A DNA stretch of 64,000 nt from Siphonodentalium dalli. Its lineage: Eukaryota; Mollusca; Scaphopoda; Gadilida; Siphonodentaliidae. This document shows, piece by piece, positions 47,095-57,418 of the stretch. Below the pieces are notes generated by a model, which saw only the letters and a list, made by a program, of their open reading frames with translations, was not told where the DNA came from and ran no database searches. The stretch covers positions 39,742,918-39,806,917 of the forward strand of contig CP136062.1 of the NCBI GenBank assembly GCA_032622095.1, written 5' to 3'. The position numbers were made by a program, and so were the translations under genes. Each line of letters begins with the position of its first letter. Within the stretch, counting starts at the first letter, position 1.

Positions 47095-47185
47095 GTTTCA
47101 TACGTATATATATACTGTACAAAGTCCCGATTTTCGCTAGTATAAATACGCATCCAAGATACTTCAATTAAAACCTTTATGGCTG

Positions 47186-47378
47186 TTAACCCATTTATGT
47201 CAGTACCGAATTATAGAGAATATTAATAATAATAATAAATATAGACGGACTGTGACCAATAATGACAACATTCCGACTTTAATGTACATGTATGGCATAC
47301 AGAGAACCAGCAACAACCCAGTTACTAGAAAAGAACAGTCCGCCGTCGATAAGTCAACAAAACGAAATATCAGGACTG
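47186..47378 (+). repeat. Diverged monomer of the 185-bp satellite (edge copy)
   Basis: This 193-bp segment aligns end to end with the right-hand satellite monomer. It starts ttaaccca and keeps cggactgtgacca, tgacaacatt, atgtatggcat, agaaccagca, agaaaagaac, and cgccgtcgat in order. It differs by many substitutions and by a short (taa)n expansion at about 47223-47239. It is far more diverged than any monomer inside the array, as expected for an edge copy that escaped homogenisation. Confidence 0.85.
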
Positions 47379-47555
47379 TTAACCCATGCCTGCTGCATGG
47401 TGCCGAATTTGAGATTAAATATTGACTAAAATCACAAGGACTGTGACCCAAAGGGACAATATCCAGACCTTATAGTGTATGGCATTATTAGAACCAGCAG
47501 ACATCATGTAACGAGAAAAGAACCGACCGGCGACAAAATTAAATCTTACAGACTC
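47379..47555 (+). repeat. Diverged monomer of the 185-bp satellite, flanking the insertion
   Basis: The 177-bp segment begins ttaacccatgcctg and keeps the order gaatttgag, atattgactaaa, actgtgaccca, gacaatatcca, tagaaccagcagaca, aagaaccgaccg, attaaatcttacagactc. It is intermediate in divergence between the copy to its left and the array proper. It ends at the TTAA where the transposon inserted. Confidence 0.88.
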
Positions 47556-47559
47556 TTAA
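47556..47559. other. Left TTAA target-site duplication
   Basis: This TTAA directly precedes the left terminal inverted repeat. It corresponds to the TTAA that starts each satellite monomer. Confidence 0.85.
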
Positions 47560-47573
47560 CTCATTCAGTGCCG

Positions 47574-47593
47574 GCGACGTGATAACACGTCGC
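47574..47593. repeat. Subterminal hairpin in the left transposon end
   Basis: A perfect 8-bp inverted repeat, gcgacgtg and cacgtcgc, is separated by ataa. It begins 15 bp inside the left end of the element. Such subterminal palindromes could be transposase-binding or fold-back structures; that role is inferred. No equivalent is visible at the right end. Confidence 0.8.
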
Positions 47594-47916
47594 GCCATCT
47601 CATTTAAATACATGGTCTGGTGGGCGAAAAAGATAGTGATTTCAATCCTGGTGCTTCCGTTTTGAACACTGCGACCTACACGTCATATTTTGGGACCTGT
47701 TATGGGTGGGGGTATGCTTATACGCGTAAATTAATCGTGTACATAGTGGTGTAGCCGGGGATTTCTCCGATAAACTGTCGTATCTGGCAGCCCCGCACAT
47801 TGAGGCGTTTAGGAGCTAGATCCGTCTGAATAAAGGTGGTGAAAATTGATGTGATTTGTGGGCGTGGCTTGTAGGGTTCAACATTGGAGGTCAGCGCATA
47901 CAGCGTACATATCTGT
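47594..47916. other. Non-coding left interior of the transposon
   Basis: About 320 bp between the subterminal hairpin and the transposase remnant have no supported reading frame or recognisable motif. They may be the 5' untranslated part of the ancestral element, with the deletion junction somewhere before 47917. Confidence 0.5.
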
Positions 47917-47919
47917 TAA

Positions 47920-48153
47920 TTGGAAACCGATTTTGACGGCGTAAAAGGTGATTACAGTCAAGTCATGCATGCCCTGGTCCATTGTACACTTGGATTGACG
48001 CTAAACGACCGAGGAACGCTGATTCGGGCAACTTGCACTTTATGTCAATCAAAGTCTGTACCTAACGAGGTTCGCCAAATCGCAATGCAAATATACTATA
48101 GAAAAAACTGTCAACTGATTGCTCTTACATGTTATAAGATATCTCACTGGTAG
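47920..48153 (+). pseudogene. Remnant of piggyBac transposase C-terminal zinc-ribbon
   Basis: A 77-codon open stretch lies inside the transposon. It has no true start: an in-frame taa ends at 47919, the first codon is ttg and the first ATG is codon 16. Near its end it has C39-x2-C42, then Y59-Y60-R61-K62-N63-C64, then C71-Y72 and H76 just before the tag stop. piggyBac transposases typically end in a small zinc-ribbon (the Tnp_zf-ribbon family) with CxxC, YxCxxC, LCxxC[F/Y] and a YH near the stop codon. The order, spacing and terminal position fit. At least two expected cysteines are missing (R61 stands where one is expected, and the LC cysteine is absent), so it cannot be a complete metal site. 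The DDE catalytic core is absent. I read it as the 3' end of a dead transposase gene; chance similarity remains possible. Confidence 0.6.
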
Positions 48154-48334
48154 TTATGGGCTCTTCGGTGCACTTTATTAGATGGAATTGTCACATGCTT
48201 CCTCCGATGACTCAACATATGTCATTGACGCAGCAGCTCCACGTGCCAAAACGAAAAGAAAATACACCACAAAGCTGACAAGAAACCTGACACGCAATTA
48301 TCGGTTATCTTCAGGCAACCTGGAACTGAATGAG
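48154..48334. other. Non-coding right interior of the transposon
   Basis: The 180 bp after the transposase stop run to the right inverted repeat. An open frame starting at 48182 crosses the right TTAA into the satellite, so it is not a gene of the element. Confidence 0.5.
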
Positions 48335-48338
48335 TTAA
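48335..48338. other. Right TTAA target-site duplication
   Basis: This TTAA follows the right terminal inverted repeat and continues into cccatgcc, the normal start of the satellite monomer. Confidence 0.85.
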
Positions 48339-48974
48339 CCCATGCCTGCATGGTGGTGGCGAATATGAGAGGATATTGACTAAACTCATAAGTAAACGGT
48401 CTGTGACCAAAACTGACAATATCCATACCTTAATGTATGGCATCATTAGAACCAGAAGACACCCTGTAACCAGAAAATATCCGACCGCCCTCGATATTTC
48501 GATAAATAAAATCTTACGGATCCTTAACCCATGCCTGGTGGTGGCGAATTTGAGAGGATATTGACTAAACTCACAAGTAAACGGTCTGTGACCCAAACTG
48601 ACAACATCCATACCTCAGTATATCTCACCATTAGAACCAGCAGACACCCTGTAGGCAGAAAAGGACCGACCGCCCTCGATATTTCGATAAATTAAATCTT
48701 ACGGACTCTTAACCCATGACTGGTGGTGGCGAATTTGAGAGGATATATAAACTCACAAGTAAACGGTCTGTGACCAAAAGTGACAATATCCATACCTTAA
48801 TGTATGGCATCATTAGAACCAGCAGACACCCTTTAGCCAGAAAAGGACCGACCGCCCTCGATATTTCGATAAATTAAATCTTACGGATCCTTAACCCATG
48901 CCTGGTGGTGGCGAATTTGAGAGGATATTGACTAAACTCACAAGTAAACGGTCTGTGACCAAAACTGAAAATAT

Positions 48975-48992
48975 CCATACCTTAATGTATGG
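48975..48992. repeat. Conserved dyad in the satellite monomer (example copy)
   Basis: The sequence ccatac-cttaat-gtatgg forms a 6-bp stem with a 6-nt loop at monomer positions 85-102. The same dyad occurs in most monomers. In the ttaacg class the loop changes and the arms are kept in part. It is the clearest internal symmetry of the monomer and a candidate protein-binding or fold-back site. Confidence 0.75.
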
Positions 48993-51900
48993 CATCATTA
49001 GAACCAGCAGACACCCTGTAACCAGAAAATGAGCGACCGCCCTCGATATTTCGATAAATTAAATCTTACGGACTCTTAACCCATGCCTGGTGGTGGCGAA
49101 TTTGAGAGGATATTGACTAAACTCACAAGTAAACGGTCTGTGACCAAAACTGACTATATCCATACCTTAATGTATGGCATCATTAGAACCAGCAGACACC
49201 CTGTAGCCAGAAAAGGACCGACCGCCCTCGATATTTCGATAAATTAAATCTTACGGATCCTTAACCCATGCCTGGTGGTGGCGAATTTGAGAGGATATTG
49301 ACTAAACTCACAAGTAAACGGTCTGTGACCAAAACTGACAATATCCATACCTTAATGTAAGGCATCATTATTACCAGCAGACACCCTGTAGCCAGAAAAG
49401 GACCGACCGCCCTCGATATTTCGATAAATTAAATCTTACGGATCCTTAACCCATGCCTGGTGGTGGCGAATTTGAGAGGATATTGACTAAACTCACAAGT
49501 AAACGGTCTGTGACCAAAACTCACAACATCCATACCTTAATGTATGGCATCATTAGAAACAGCAGACACCCTGTAGGCAGAAAAGGACCGACCGCCCTCG
49601 ATATTTCGATAAATTAAATCTTACGGACTCTTAACCCATGACTGGTGGTGGCGAATTTGAGAGGATATTGACTAAACTCACAAGTAAACGGTCTGTGACC
49701 AAAACTCACAACATCCATACCTTACTGTATGGCATCATTAGAACCAGCAGACACCCTGTAGGCAGAAAAGGACCGACCGCCCTCGATATTTCGATAAATT
49801 AAATCTTACGGACTCTTAACCCATGACTGGTGGTGGCGAATTTGAGAGGATATTGACTAAACTCACAAGTAAACGGTCTGTGACCAAAACTGACTATATC
49901 CATACCTTAATGTATGGCATCATTAGAACCAGCAGACACCCTGTAGCCAGAAAAGGACCGACTGCCCTCGATATTTCTATAAAATTAAATCTTACGGATC
50001 CTTAACCCATGCCTGGTGGTGGCGAATTTGAGAGGATATTGACTAAACTCACAAGTAAACGGTCTGTGACCAAAACTGACAATATCCATACCTTAATGTA
50101 TGGCATCATTATTACCAGCAGACACCCTGTAGCCAGAAAAGGACCGACCGCCCTCGATATTTCGATAAAATAAATCGTACGGATCCTTAACCCATGCCTG
50201 GTGGTGGCGAATTTGAGAGGATATTGACTAAACTCACAAGTAAACGGTCTGTGACCAAAACTGACAATATCCATACCTTAATGTATGGCATCATTATTAC
50301 CAGCAGACACCCTGTAGCCAGAAAAGGACCGACCGCCCTCGATATTTCGATAAATTAAATCTTACGGATCCTTAACCCATGCCTGGTGGTGGCGAATTTG
50401 AGAGGATATTGACTAAACTCACAAGTAAACGGTCAGTGACCAAAACTCACAACATCCATACCTTAATGTATGGCATCATTAGAACCAACAGACACCCTGT
50501 AGGCAGAAAAGGACCGACCGCCCTCGATATTTCGATAAATTAAATCTTACGGACTCTTAACCCATGACTGGTGGTGGCGAATTTGAGAGGATATTGACTA
50601 AACTCACAAGTAAACGGTCTGTGAACAAAACTGACAACATCCATACCTTAATGTATGTCATCATTTGAACCAGCAGACACCCTGTAGCCATAAAAGGACC
50701 GACCGCCCTCGATATTTCTATCAAATTAAATTTTACGGACTATTAACCCTTGCCTGGTGGTGGCGAATTTGAGAGGATATTGACTAATCTCACAAGTAAA
50801 CGGTCTGTGACCAAAACTGACAATATCCATACCTTAACGTATGGCTTCATTAGAACCAGCAGACACCCTGTAGCCATAAAAGGACCGATCGCCCTCGATA
50901 TTTCTATAAAATTAAATCTTACGGACTATTAACCCTTGCCTGGTGGTGGCGAATTTGAGAGGATATTGACTAAACTCACAAGTAAACGGTCTGTGACCAA
51001 AACTGACAACATCCATACCTTAACGTATGGCATCATTAGAACCAGCAGACACCCTGTAGCCATAAAAGGACCGACCGCCCTCGATATTTCTATAAAATTA
51101 AATCTTACGGACTATTAACCCTTGCCTGGTGGTGGCGAATTTGAGAGGATATTGACTAATCTCACAAGTAAACGGTCTGTGACCAAAACTGACAATATAT
51201 ATACCTTAACGTATGGCACCATTAGAACCAGCAGACACCCTGTAGCCAGAAAAGGACCGACCGCCCTCGATATTTCTATAAAATTAAATCTTACGGACTA
51301 TTAACCCTTGCCTGGTGGTGGCGAATTTGAGAGGATATTGACTAAACTCACAAGTAAACGGTCTGTGATCAAAACTGACTATATCCATACCTTAATGTAT
51401 GGCATCATTAGAACCAGCAGACACCCTGTAGCCAGAAAAGGACCGACCGCCCTCGATATTTCGATAAATTAAATCTTATGGATCCTTAACCCATGCCTGG
51501 TGGTGGCGAATTTGAGAGGATATTGACTAAACTCACAAGTAAACGGTCTGTGACCAAAACTGACAATATCCATACCTTAATGTATGGCATCATTATTACC
51601 AGCAGACACCCAGTAGCCAGAAAAGGACCGACCGCCCTCGATATTTCGATAAATTAAATCTTACGGACTATTAACCCTTGCCTGGTGGTGGCGAATTTGA
51701 GAGGATATTGACTAATCTCACAAGTAAACGGTCCATGACCAAAACTGACAATATCTATACCTTAACGTATGGCATCATTAGAACCAGCAGACACCCTGTA
51801 GCCATAAAAGGACCGACCGCCCTCGATACTTCTATAAAATTAAATCTTACGGACTATTAACCCTTGCCTGGTGGTGGCGAATTTGAGAGGATATTGACTA

Positions 51901-52597
51901 AACTCACAAGTAAACGGTCTGTGACCAAAACTGAATATATCCATACCTTAATGTATGGCATCATTAGAACCAGCAGACACCCTGTAGCCAGAAAAGGACC
52001 GACCGCCCTCGATATTTCTATAAAATTAAATCTTACGGATCCTTAACCCATGCCTGGTGGTGGCGAATTTGAGAGGATATTGACTAAACTCACAAGTAAA
52101 CGGTCTGTGACCAAAACTGACAATATCCATACCTTAATGTATGGCATCATTATTACCAGCAGACACCCAGTAGCCAGAAAAGGACCGACCGCCCTCGATA
52201 TTTCGATAAATTAAATCTTACGGATCCTTAACCCATGCCTGGTGGTGGCGAATTTGAGAGGATATTGACTAAACTCACAAGTAAACGGTCTGTGACCAAA
52301 ACTGACAATATCCATACCTTAATGTATGGCATCATTATTACCAGCAGACACCCTGTAGCCAGAAAAGGACCGACCGCCCTCGATATTTCGATAAATTAAA
52401 TCTTACGGATCCTTAACCCATGCCTGGTGGTGGCGAATTTGAGAGGATATTGACTAAACTCACAAGTAAACGGTCTGTGACCAAAACTCACAACATCCAT
52501 ACCTTAATGTATGGCATCATTAGAACCAGCAGACACCCTGTAGGCAGAAAAGGACCGACCGCCCTCGATATTTCGATAAATTAAATCTTACGGACTC

Positions 52598-54081
52598 TTA
52601 ACCCATGACTGGTGGTGGCGAATTTGAGAGGATATTGACTAATCTCACAAGTAAACGGTCTGTGACCAAAACTGACTATATCCATACCTTAATGTATGGC
52701 ATCATTAGAACCAGCAGACACACTGTAGCTAGAAAAGGACCGACCGCCCTCGATATTTCTATAAAATTAAATCTTACGGATCCTTAACCCATGCCTGGTG
52801 GTGGCGAATTTGAGAGGATATTGACTAAACTCACAAGTAAACGGTCTGTGACCAAAACTGACAATATCCATACCTTAATGTATAGCATCTTTAGAACCAG
52901 CAGACACCCTGTAGCTAGAAAAGGACCGACCGCCCTCGATATTTCTATAAAATTAAATCTTACGGATCCTTAACCCATGCCTGGTGGTGGCGAATTTGAG
53001 AGGATATTGACTAAACTCACAAGTAAACGGTCTGTGACCAAAACTGACAATATCCATACCTTAATGTATGGCATCATTATTACCAGCAGACACCCTGTAG
53101 CCTAAAGAGGACCGACCGCCCTCGATATTTCGATAAATTAAATCTTACGGATCCTTAACCCATGCCTGGTGGTGGCGAATTTGAGAGGATATTGACTAAA
53201 CTCACAAGTAAACGGTCTGTGACCAAAACTGACAACATCCATACCTTAATGTATGGCATCATTTGAACCAGCAGACACTCTGTAGCCATAAAAGGACCGA
53301 CCGCCCTCGATATTTCTATAAAATTAAATCTTACGGACTATTAACCCTTGCCTTGTGGTGGCGAATTTGAGAGGATATTGACTAATCTCACAAGTAAACG
53401 GTCCATGACCAAAACTGACAATATCTATACCTTAACGTATGGCATCATTAGAACCAGCAGACACCCTGTAGCCATAAAAGGACCGACCGCCCTCGATACT
53501 TCTATAAAATTAAATCTTACGGACTATTAACCCTTGCCTGGTGGTGGCGAATTTGAGAGGATATTGACTAAACTCACAAGTAAACGGTCTGTGACCAAAA
53601 CTGAATATATCCATACCTTAATGTATGGCATCATTAGAACCAGTAGACACACTGTAGCCAGAAAAGGACCGACCGCCTTCGATATTTAGATAAATTAAAT
53701 CTTACGGATCCTTAACCCATGCCTGGTGTTGGCGAATTTGAGAGGATATTGACTAAACTCACAAGTAAACGGTCTGTGACCAAAACTGACAATATCCATA
53801 CCTTACTGTATGGCATCATTATTACCAGCAGACACCCTGTAGCCAGAAAAGGACCGACCGCCTTCGATATTTCGATAAATTAAATCTTACGGATCCTTAA
53901 CCCATGCCTGGTGGTGGCGAATTTGAGAGGATATTGACTAAACTCACAAGTAAACGGTCTGTGACCAAAACTCACAACATCCATACCTTAATGTATGGCA
54001 TCATAAGAACCAGCAGACACCCTGTAGGCAGAAAAGGACCGACCGCCCTCGATATTTCGATAAATTAAATCTTACGGACTC
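52598..54081 (+). repeat. Satellite higher-order unit 1 (8 monomers, 1,484 bp)
   Basis: Eight monomers start at 52598, 52784, 52970, 53155, 53341, 53527, 53712 and 53897. I call their classes B, C, D, E, F, G, H and A. B has ttaacccatgactgg, actatatcc and gtagctag. C has tatagcatcttta. D has cattattacc. E has atttgaacc. F has ttaaccctt and ctaatctc. G has gaatatatcc and tttagataaatt. H has tggtgttggcg and ttactg. A has actcacaacatcc and gtaggcag. Confidence 0.85.
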
Positions 54082-55749
54082 TTAACCCATGACTGGTGGT
54101 GGCGAATTTGAGAGGATATTGACTAATCTCACAAGTAAACGGTCTGTGACCAAAACTGACTATATCCATACCTTAATGTATGGCATCATTAGAACCAGCA
54201 GACACACTGTAGCTAGAAAAGGACCGACCGCCCTCGATATTTCTATAAAATTAAATCTTACGGATCCTTAACCCATGCCTGGTGGTGGCGAATTTGAGAG
54301 GATATTGACTAAACTCACAAGTAAACGGTCTGTGACCAAAACTGACAATATCCATACCTTAATGTATAGCATCTTTAGAACCAGCAGACACCCTGTAGCT
54401 AGAAAAGGACCGACCGCCCTCGATATTTCTATAAAATTAAATCTTACGGATCCTTAACCCATGCCTGGTGGTGGCGAATTTGAGAGGATATTGACTAAAC
54501 TCACAAGTAAACGGTCTGTGACCAAAACTGACAATATCCATACCTTAATGTACGGCATCATTATTACCAGCAGACACCCTGTAGTCTAAAGAGGACCGAC
54601 CGCCCTCGATATTTCGATAAATTAAATCTTACGGATCCTTAACCCATGCCTGGTGGTGGCGAATTTGAGAGGATATTGACTAAACTCACAAGTAAACGGT
54701 CTGTGACAAAAACTGACAATATCCATACCTTAATGTATGGCATCATTATTACCAGCAGACACCCTGTAGCCAGAAAAGGACCGACCGCCCTCGATATTTC
54801 GATAAATTAAATCTTACGGATCCTTAACACATGCCTGGTGGTGGCGAATTTGAGAGGATATTGACTAAACTCACAAGTAAACGGTCTGTGACCAAAACTC
54901 ACAACATCCATACCTTAATGTATGGCATCATTAGAACCAGCAGACACCCTGTAGGCAGAAAAGGACCGACCGCCCTCGATATTTCGATAAATTAAATCTT
55001 ACGGACTCTTAACCCATGACTGGTGGTGGCGAATTTGAGAGGATATTGACTAAACTCACAAGTAAACGGTCTGTGACCAAAACTGACAACATCCATACCT
55101 TAATGTATGCCATCATTTGAACCAGCAGACACCCTGTAGCCATAAAAGGACCGACCGCCCTCGATATTTCTATAAAATTAAATCTTACGGACTATTAACC
55201 CTTGCCTGGTGGTGGCGAATTTGAGAGGATATTGACTAATCTCACAAGTAAACGGTCTGTGACCAAAACTGACAATATATATACCTTAACGTATGGCATC
55301 ATTAGAACCAGTAGACACACTGTAGCCTGAAAAGGACCGACCGCCCTCGATATTTAGATAAATTAAATCTTACGGATCCTTAACCCATGCCTGGGGTTGG
55401 CGAATTTGAGAGGATATTGACTAAACTCACAAGTAAACGGTCTGTGACCAAAACTGACAATATCCATACCTTACTGTATGGCATCATTATTACCAGCAGA
55501 CACGCTGTAGCCAGAAAAGGACCGACCGCCCTCGATATTTCGATAAATTAAATCTTACGGATCCTTAACCCATGCCTGGTGGTGGCGAATTTGAGAGGAT
55601 ATTGACTAAACTCACAAGTAAACGGTCTGTGACCAAAACTCACAACATCCATACCTTAATGTATGGCATCATTAGAACCAGCAGACACCCTGTAGGCAGA
55701 AAAGGACCGACCGCCCTCGATATTTCGATAAATTAAATCTTACGGACTC
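54082..55749 (+). repeat. Satellite higher-order unit 2 (9 monomers, 1,668 bp)
   Basis: The order is B, C, D, D', A', E, F/G hybrid, H, A. D' and A' (ttaacacatgcc, 54824) are added relative to unit 1. F and G are merged into one monomer at 55195 that starts like F (ttaaccctt, ctaatctc, ttaacg) and ends like G (cagtagacacac, tttagataaatt). Confidence 0.85.
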
Positions 55750-57418
55750 TTAACCCATGACTGGTGGTGGGGAATTTGAGAGGATATTGACTAATCTCAC
55801 AAGTAAACGGTCTGTGACCAAAACTGACTATATCCATACCTTAATGTATGGCATCATTAGAACCAGCAGACACACTGTAGCTAGAAAAGGACCGACCGCC
55901 CTCGATATTTCTATAAAATTAAATCTTACGGATCCTTAACCCATGCCTGGTGGTGGCGAATTTGAGAGGATATTGACTAAACTCACAAGTAAACGGTCTG
56001 TGACCAAAACTGACAATATCCATACCTTAATGTATAGCATCTTTAGAACCAGCAGACACCCTGTAGCTAGAAAAGGACCGACCGCCCTCGATATTTCTAT
56101 AAAATTAAATCTTACGGATCCTTAACCCATGCCTGGTGGTGGCGAATTTGAGAGGATATTGACTAAACTCACAAGTAAACGGTCTGTGACCAAAACTGAC
56201 AGTATCCATACCTTAATGTATGGCATCATTATTACCAGCAGACACCCTGTAGCCAGAAAAGGACCGACCGCCCTCGATATTTCGATAAATTAAATCTTAC
56301 GGATCCTTAACCCATGCCTGGTGGTGGCGAATTTGAGAGGATATTGACTAAACTCACAAGTAAACGGTCTGTGACCAAAACTGACAATATCCATACCTTA
56401 ATGTATGGCATCATTATTACCAGCAGACACCCTGTGGCCAGAAAAGGACCGACCGCACTCGATATTTTGATAAATTAAATCTTACGGATCCTTAACACAT
56501 GCCTGGTGGTGGCGAATTTGAGAGGATATTGACTAAACTCACAAGTAAACGGTCTGTGACCAAAACTCACAACATCCATACATTAATGTATGGCATCATT
56601 AGAACTAGCAGACACCCTGTAGGCAGAAAAGGACCGACCGCCCTCGATATTTCGATAAATTAAATCTTACGGACTCTTAACCCATGACTGGTGGTGGCGA
56701 ATTTGAGAGGATATTGACTAAACTCACAAGTAAACGGTCTGTGACCAAAACTGACAACATCCATACCTTAATGTATGCCATCATTTGAACCAGCAGACAC
56801 CCTGTAGCCATAAAAGGACCGACCGCCCTCGATATTTCTATAAAATTAAATCTTACGGACTATTAACCCTTGCCTGGTGGTGGCGAATTTGAGAGGATAT
56901 TGACTAATCTCACAAGTAAACGGTCTGTGACCAAAACTGACAATATCTATACCTTAACGTATGGCATCATTAGAACCAGCAGACACCCTGTAGCCATAAA
57001 AGGACCGACCGCCCTCGATATTTCTATAAAATTAAATCTTACGGACTATTAACCCTTGCCTGGTGGTGGCGAATTTGAGAGGATATTGACTAAACTCACA
57101 AGTAAACGGTCTGTGACCAAAACTGAATATATCCATACCTTAATGTATGGCATCATTAGAACCAGTAGACACACTGTAGCCAGAAAAGGACCGACCGCCC
57201 TCGATATTTAGATAAATTAAATCTTACGGATCCTTAACCCATGCCTGGTGGTGGCGAATTTGAGAGGATATTGACTAAACTCACAAGTAAACGGTCTGTG
57301 ACCAAAACTCACAACATCCATACCTTAATGTATGGCATCATTAGAACCAGCAGACACCCTGTAGGCAGAAAAGGACCGACCGCCCTCGATATTTCGATAA
57401 ATTAAATCTTACGGACTC
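55750..57418 (+). repeat. Satellite higher-order unit 3 (9 monomers, 1,669 bp)
   Basis: The order is B, C, D, D', A', E, F, G, A. F (56863) and G (57049) are separate and H is missing, so G is followed directly by A. B has a private change, ggtggggaattt, near 55767. Confidence 0.85.

Larger units (their letters stand above)
47024..47185. other. Unassigned junction sequence between the two satellites
   Basis: About 160 bp fit neither the 25-bp unit nor, for most of their length, the 185-bp monomer. They hold a G+C-rich heptamer repeat with a palindrome, an AT-rich palindrome gtatatatatac at 47104-47115, and then AT-rich sequence. The last 25 bp or so before 47186 (caattaaaacctttatggct) vaguely resemble the end of the right-hand satellite monomer, so a third, very decayed monomer may begin here. 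No coding potential is supported. An open minus-strand frame that crosses into the array is a by-product of the array having no stops. Confidence 0.6.
47560..48334 (+). mobile_element. Non-autonomous, decayed piggyBac-like DNA transposon
   Basis: A 775-bp insertion is bounded by TTAA at 47556-47559 and TTAA at 48335-48338. Its ends form terminal inverted repeats: the left starts ctcattcagt and the right ends actgaatgag, a perfect 10-bp match (14 bp counting the TTAA), with weaker similarity a few bases further in. Left and right flanks are the end and start of a 185-bp satellite monomer, so removing the insertion plus one TTAA rebuilds the normal …gactcttaacccatgcc junction. TTAA-specific duplication is the hallmark of the piggyBac superfamily. 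The orientation given follows the transposase remnant inside. At 775 bp it is far too short for a full transposase (about 500-600 codons), so it is an internally or 5'-deleted copy that could move only with help in trans. Confidence 0.82.
48335..52597 (+). repeat. Monomeric left part of the satellite, about 23 monomers
   Basis: Monomers start at 48335, 48524, 48709, 48891, 49076 and so on. The first is the most unusual (189 bp, catgcctgcatggtgg, gaatatgag, cataagtaaac) and links the diverged edge copies to the array. Monomer classes seen later in the higher-order units already occur here, for example the ttaaccctt class from about 50743 to 51857, but not in a fixed repeating order. Confidence 0.85.

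Noticed and set aside
1-47153. Many long minus-strand open frames (up to about 318 codons) with a 25-residue cycle
   Set aside because: The 25-bp unit has no stop in any minus-strand frame, so open frames appear automatically. They overlap each other in different phases, have no flanking gene signals and differ only as the repeat differs.
46956-47153. Minus-strand frame of 65 codons crossing the array border
   Set aside because: It uses the stop-free array for its second half and unassigned junction sequence for its first half. No domain is recognisable.
47200-47451. Minus-strand 83-codon hydrophobic frame
   Set aside because: It lies across two diverged satellite monomers and resembles the minus-strand frame of the array monomers, so it is a repeat by-product.
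48182-48379. Plus-strand 65-codon frame at the right end of the transposon
   Set aside because: It crosses the right inverted repeat and TTAA into the satellite, so it cannot be an ancestral gene of the element.
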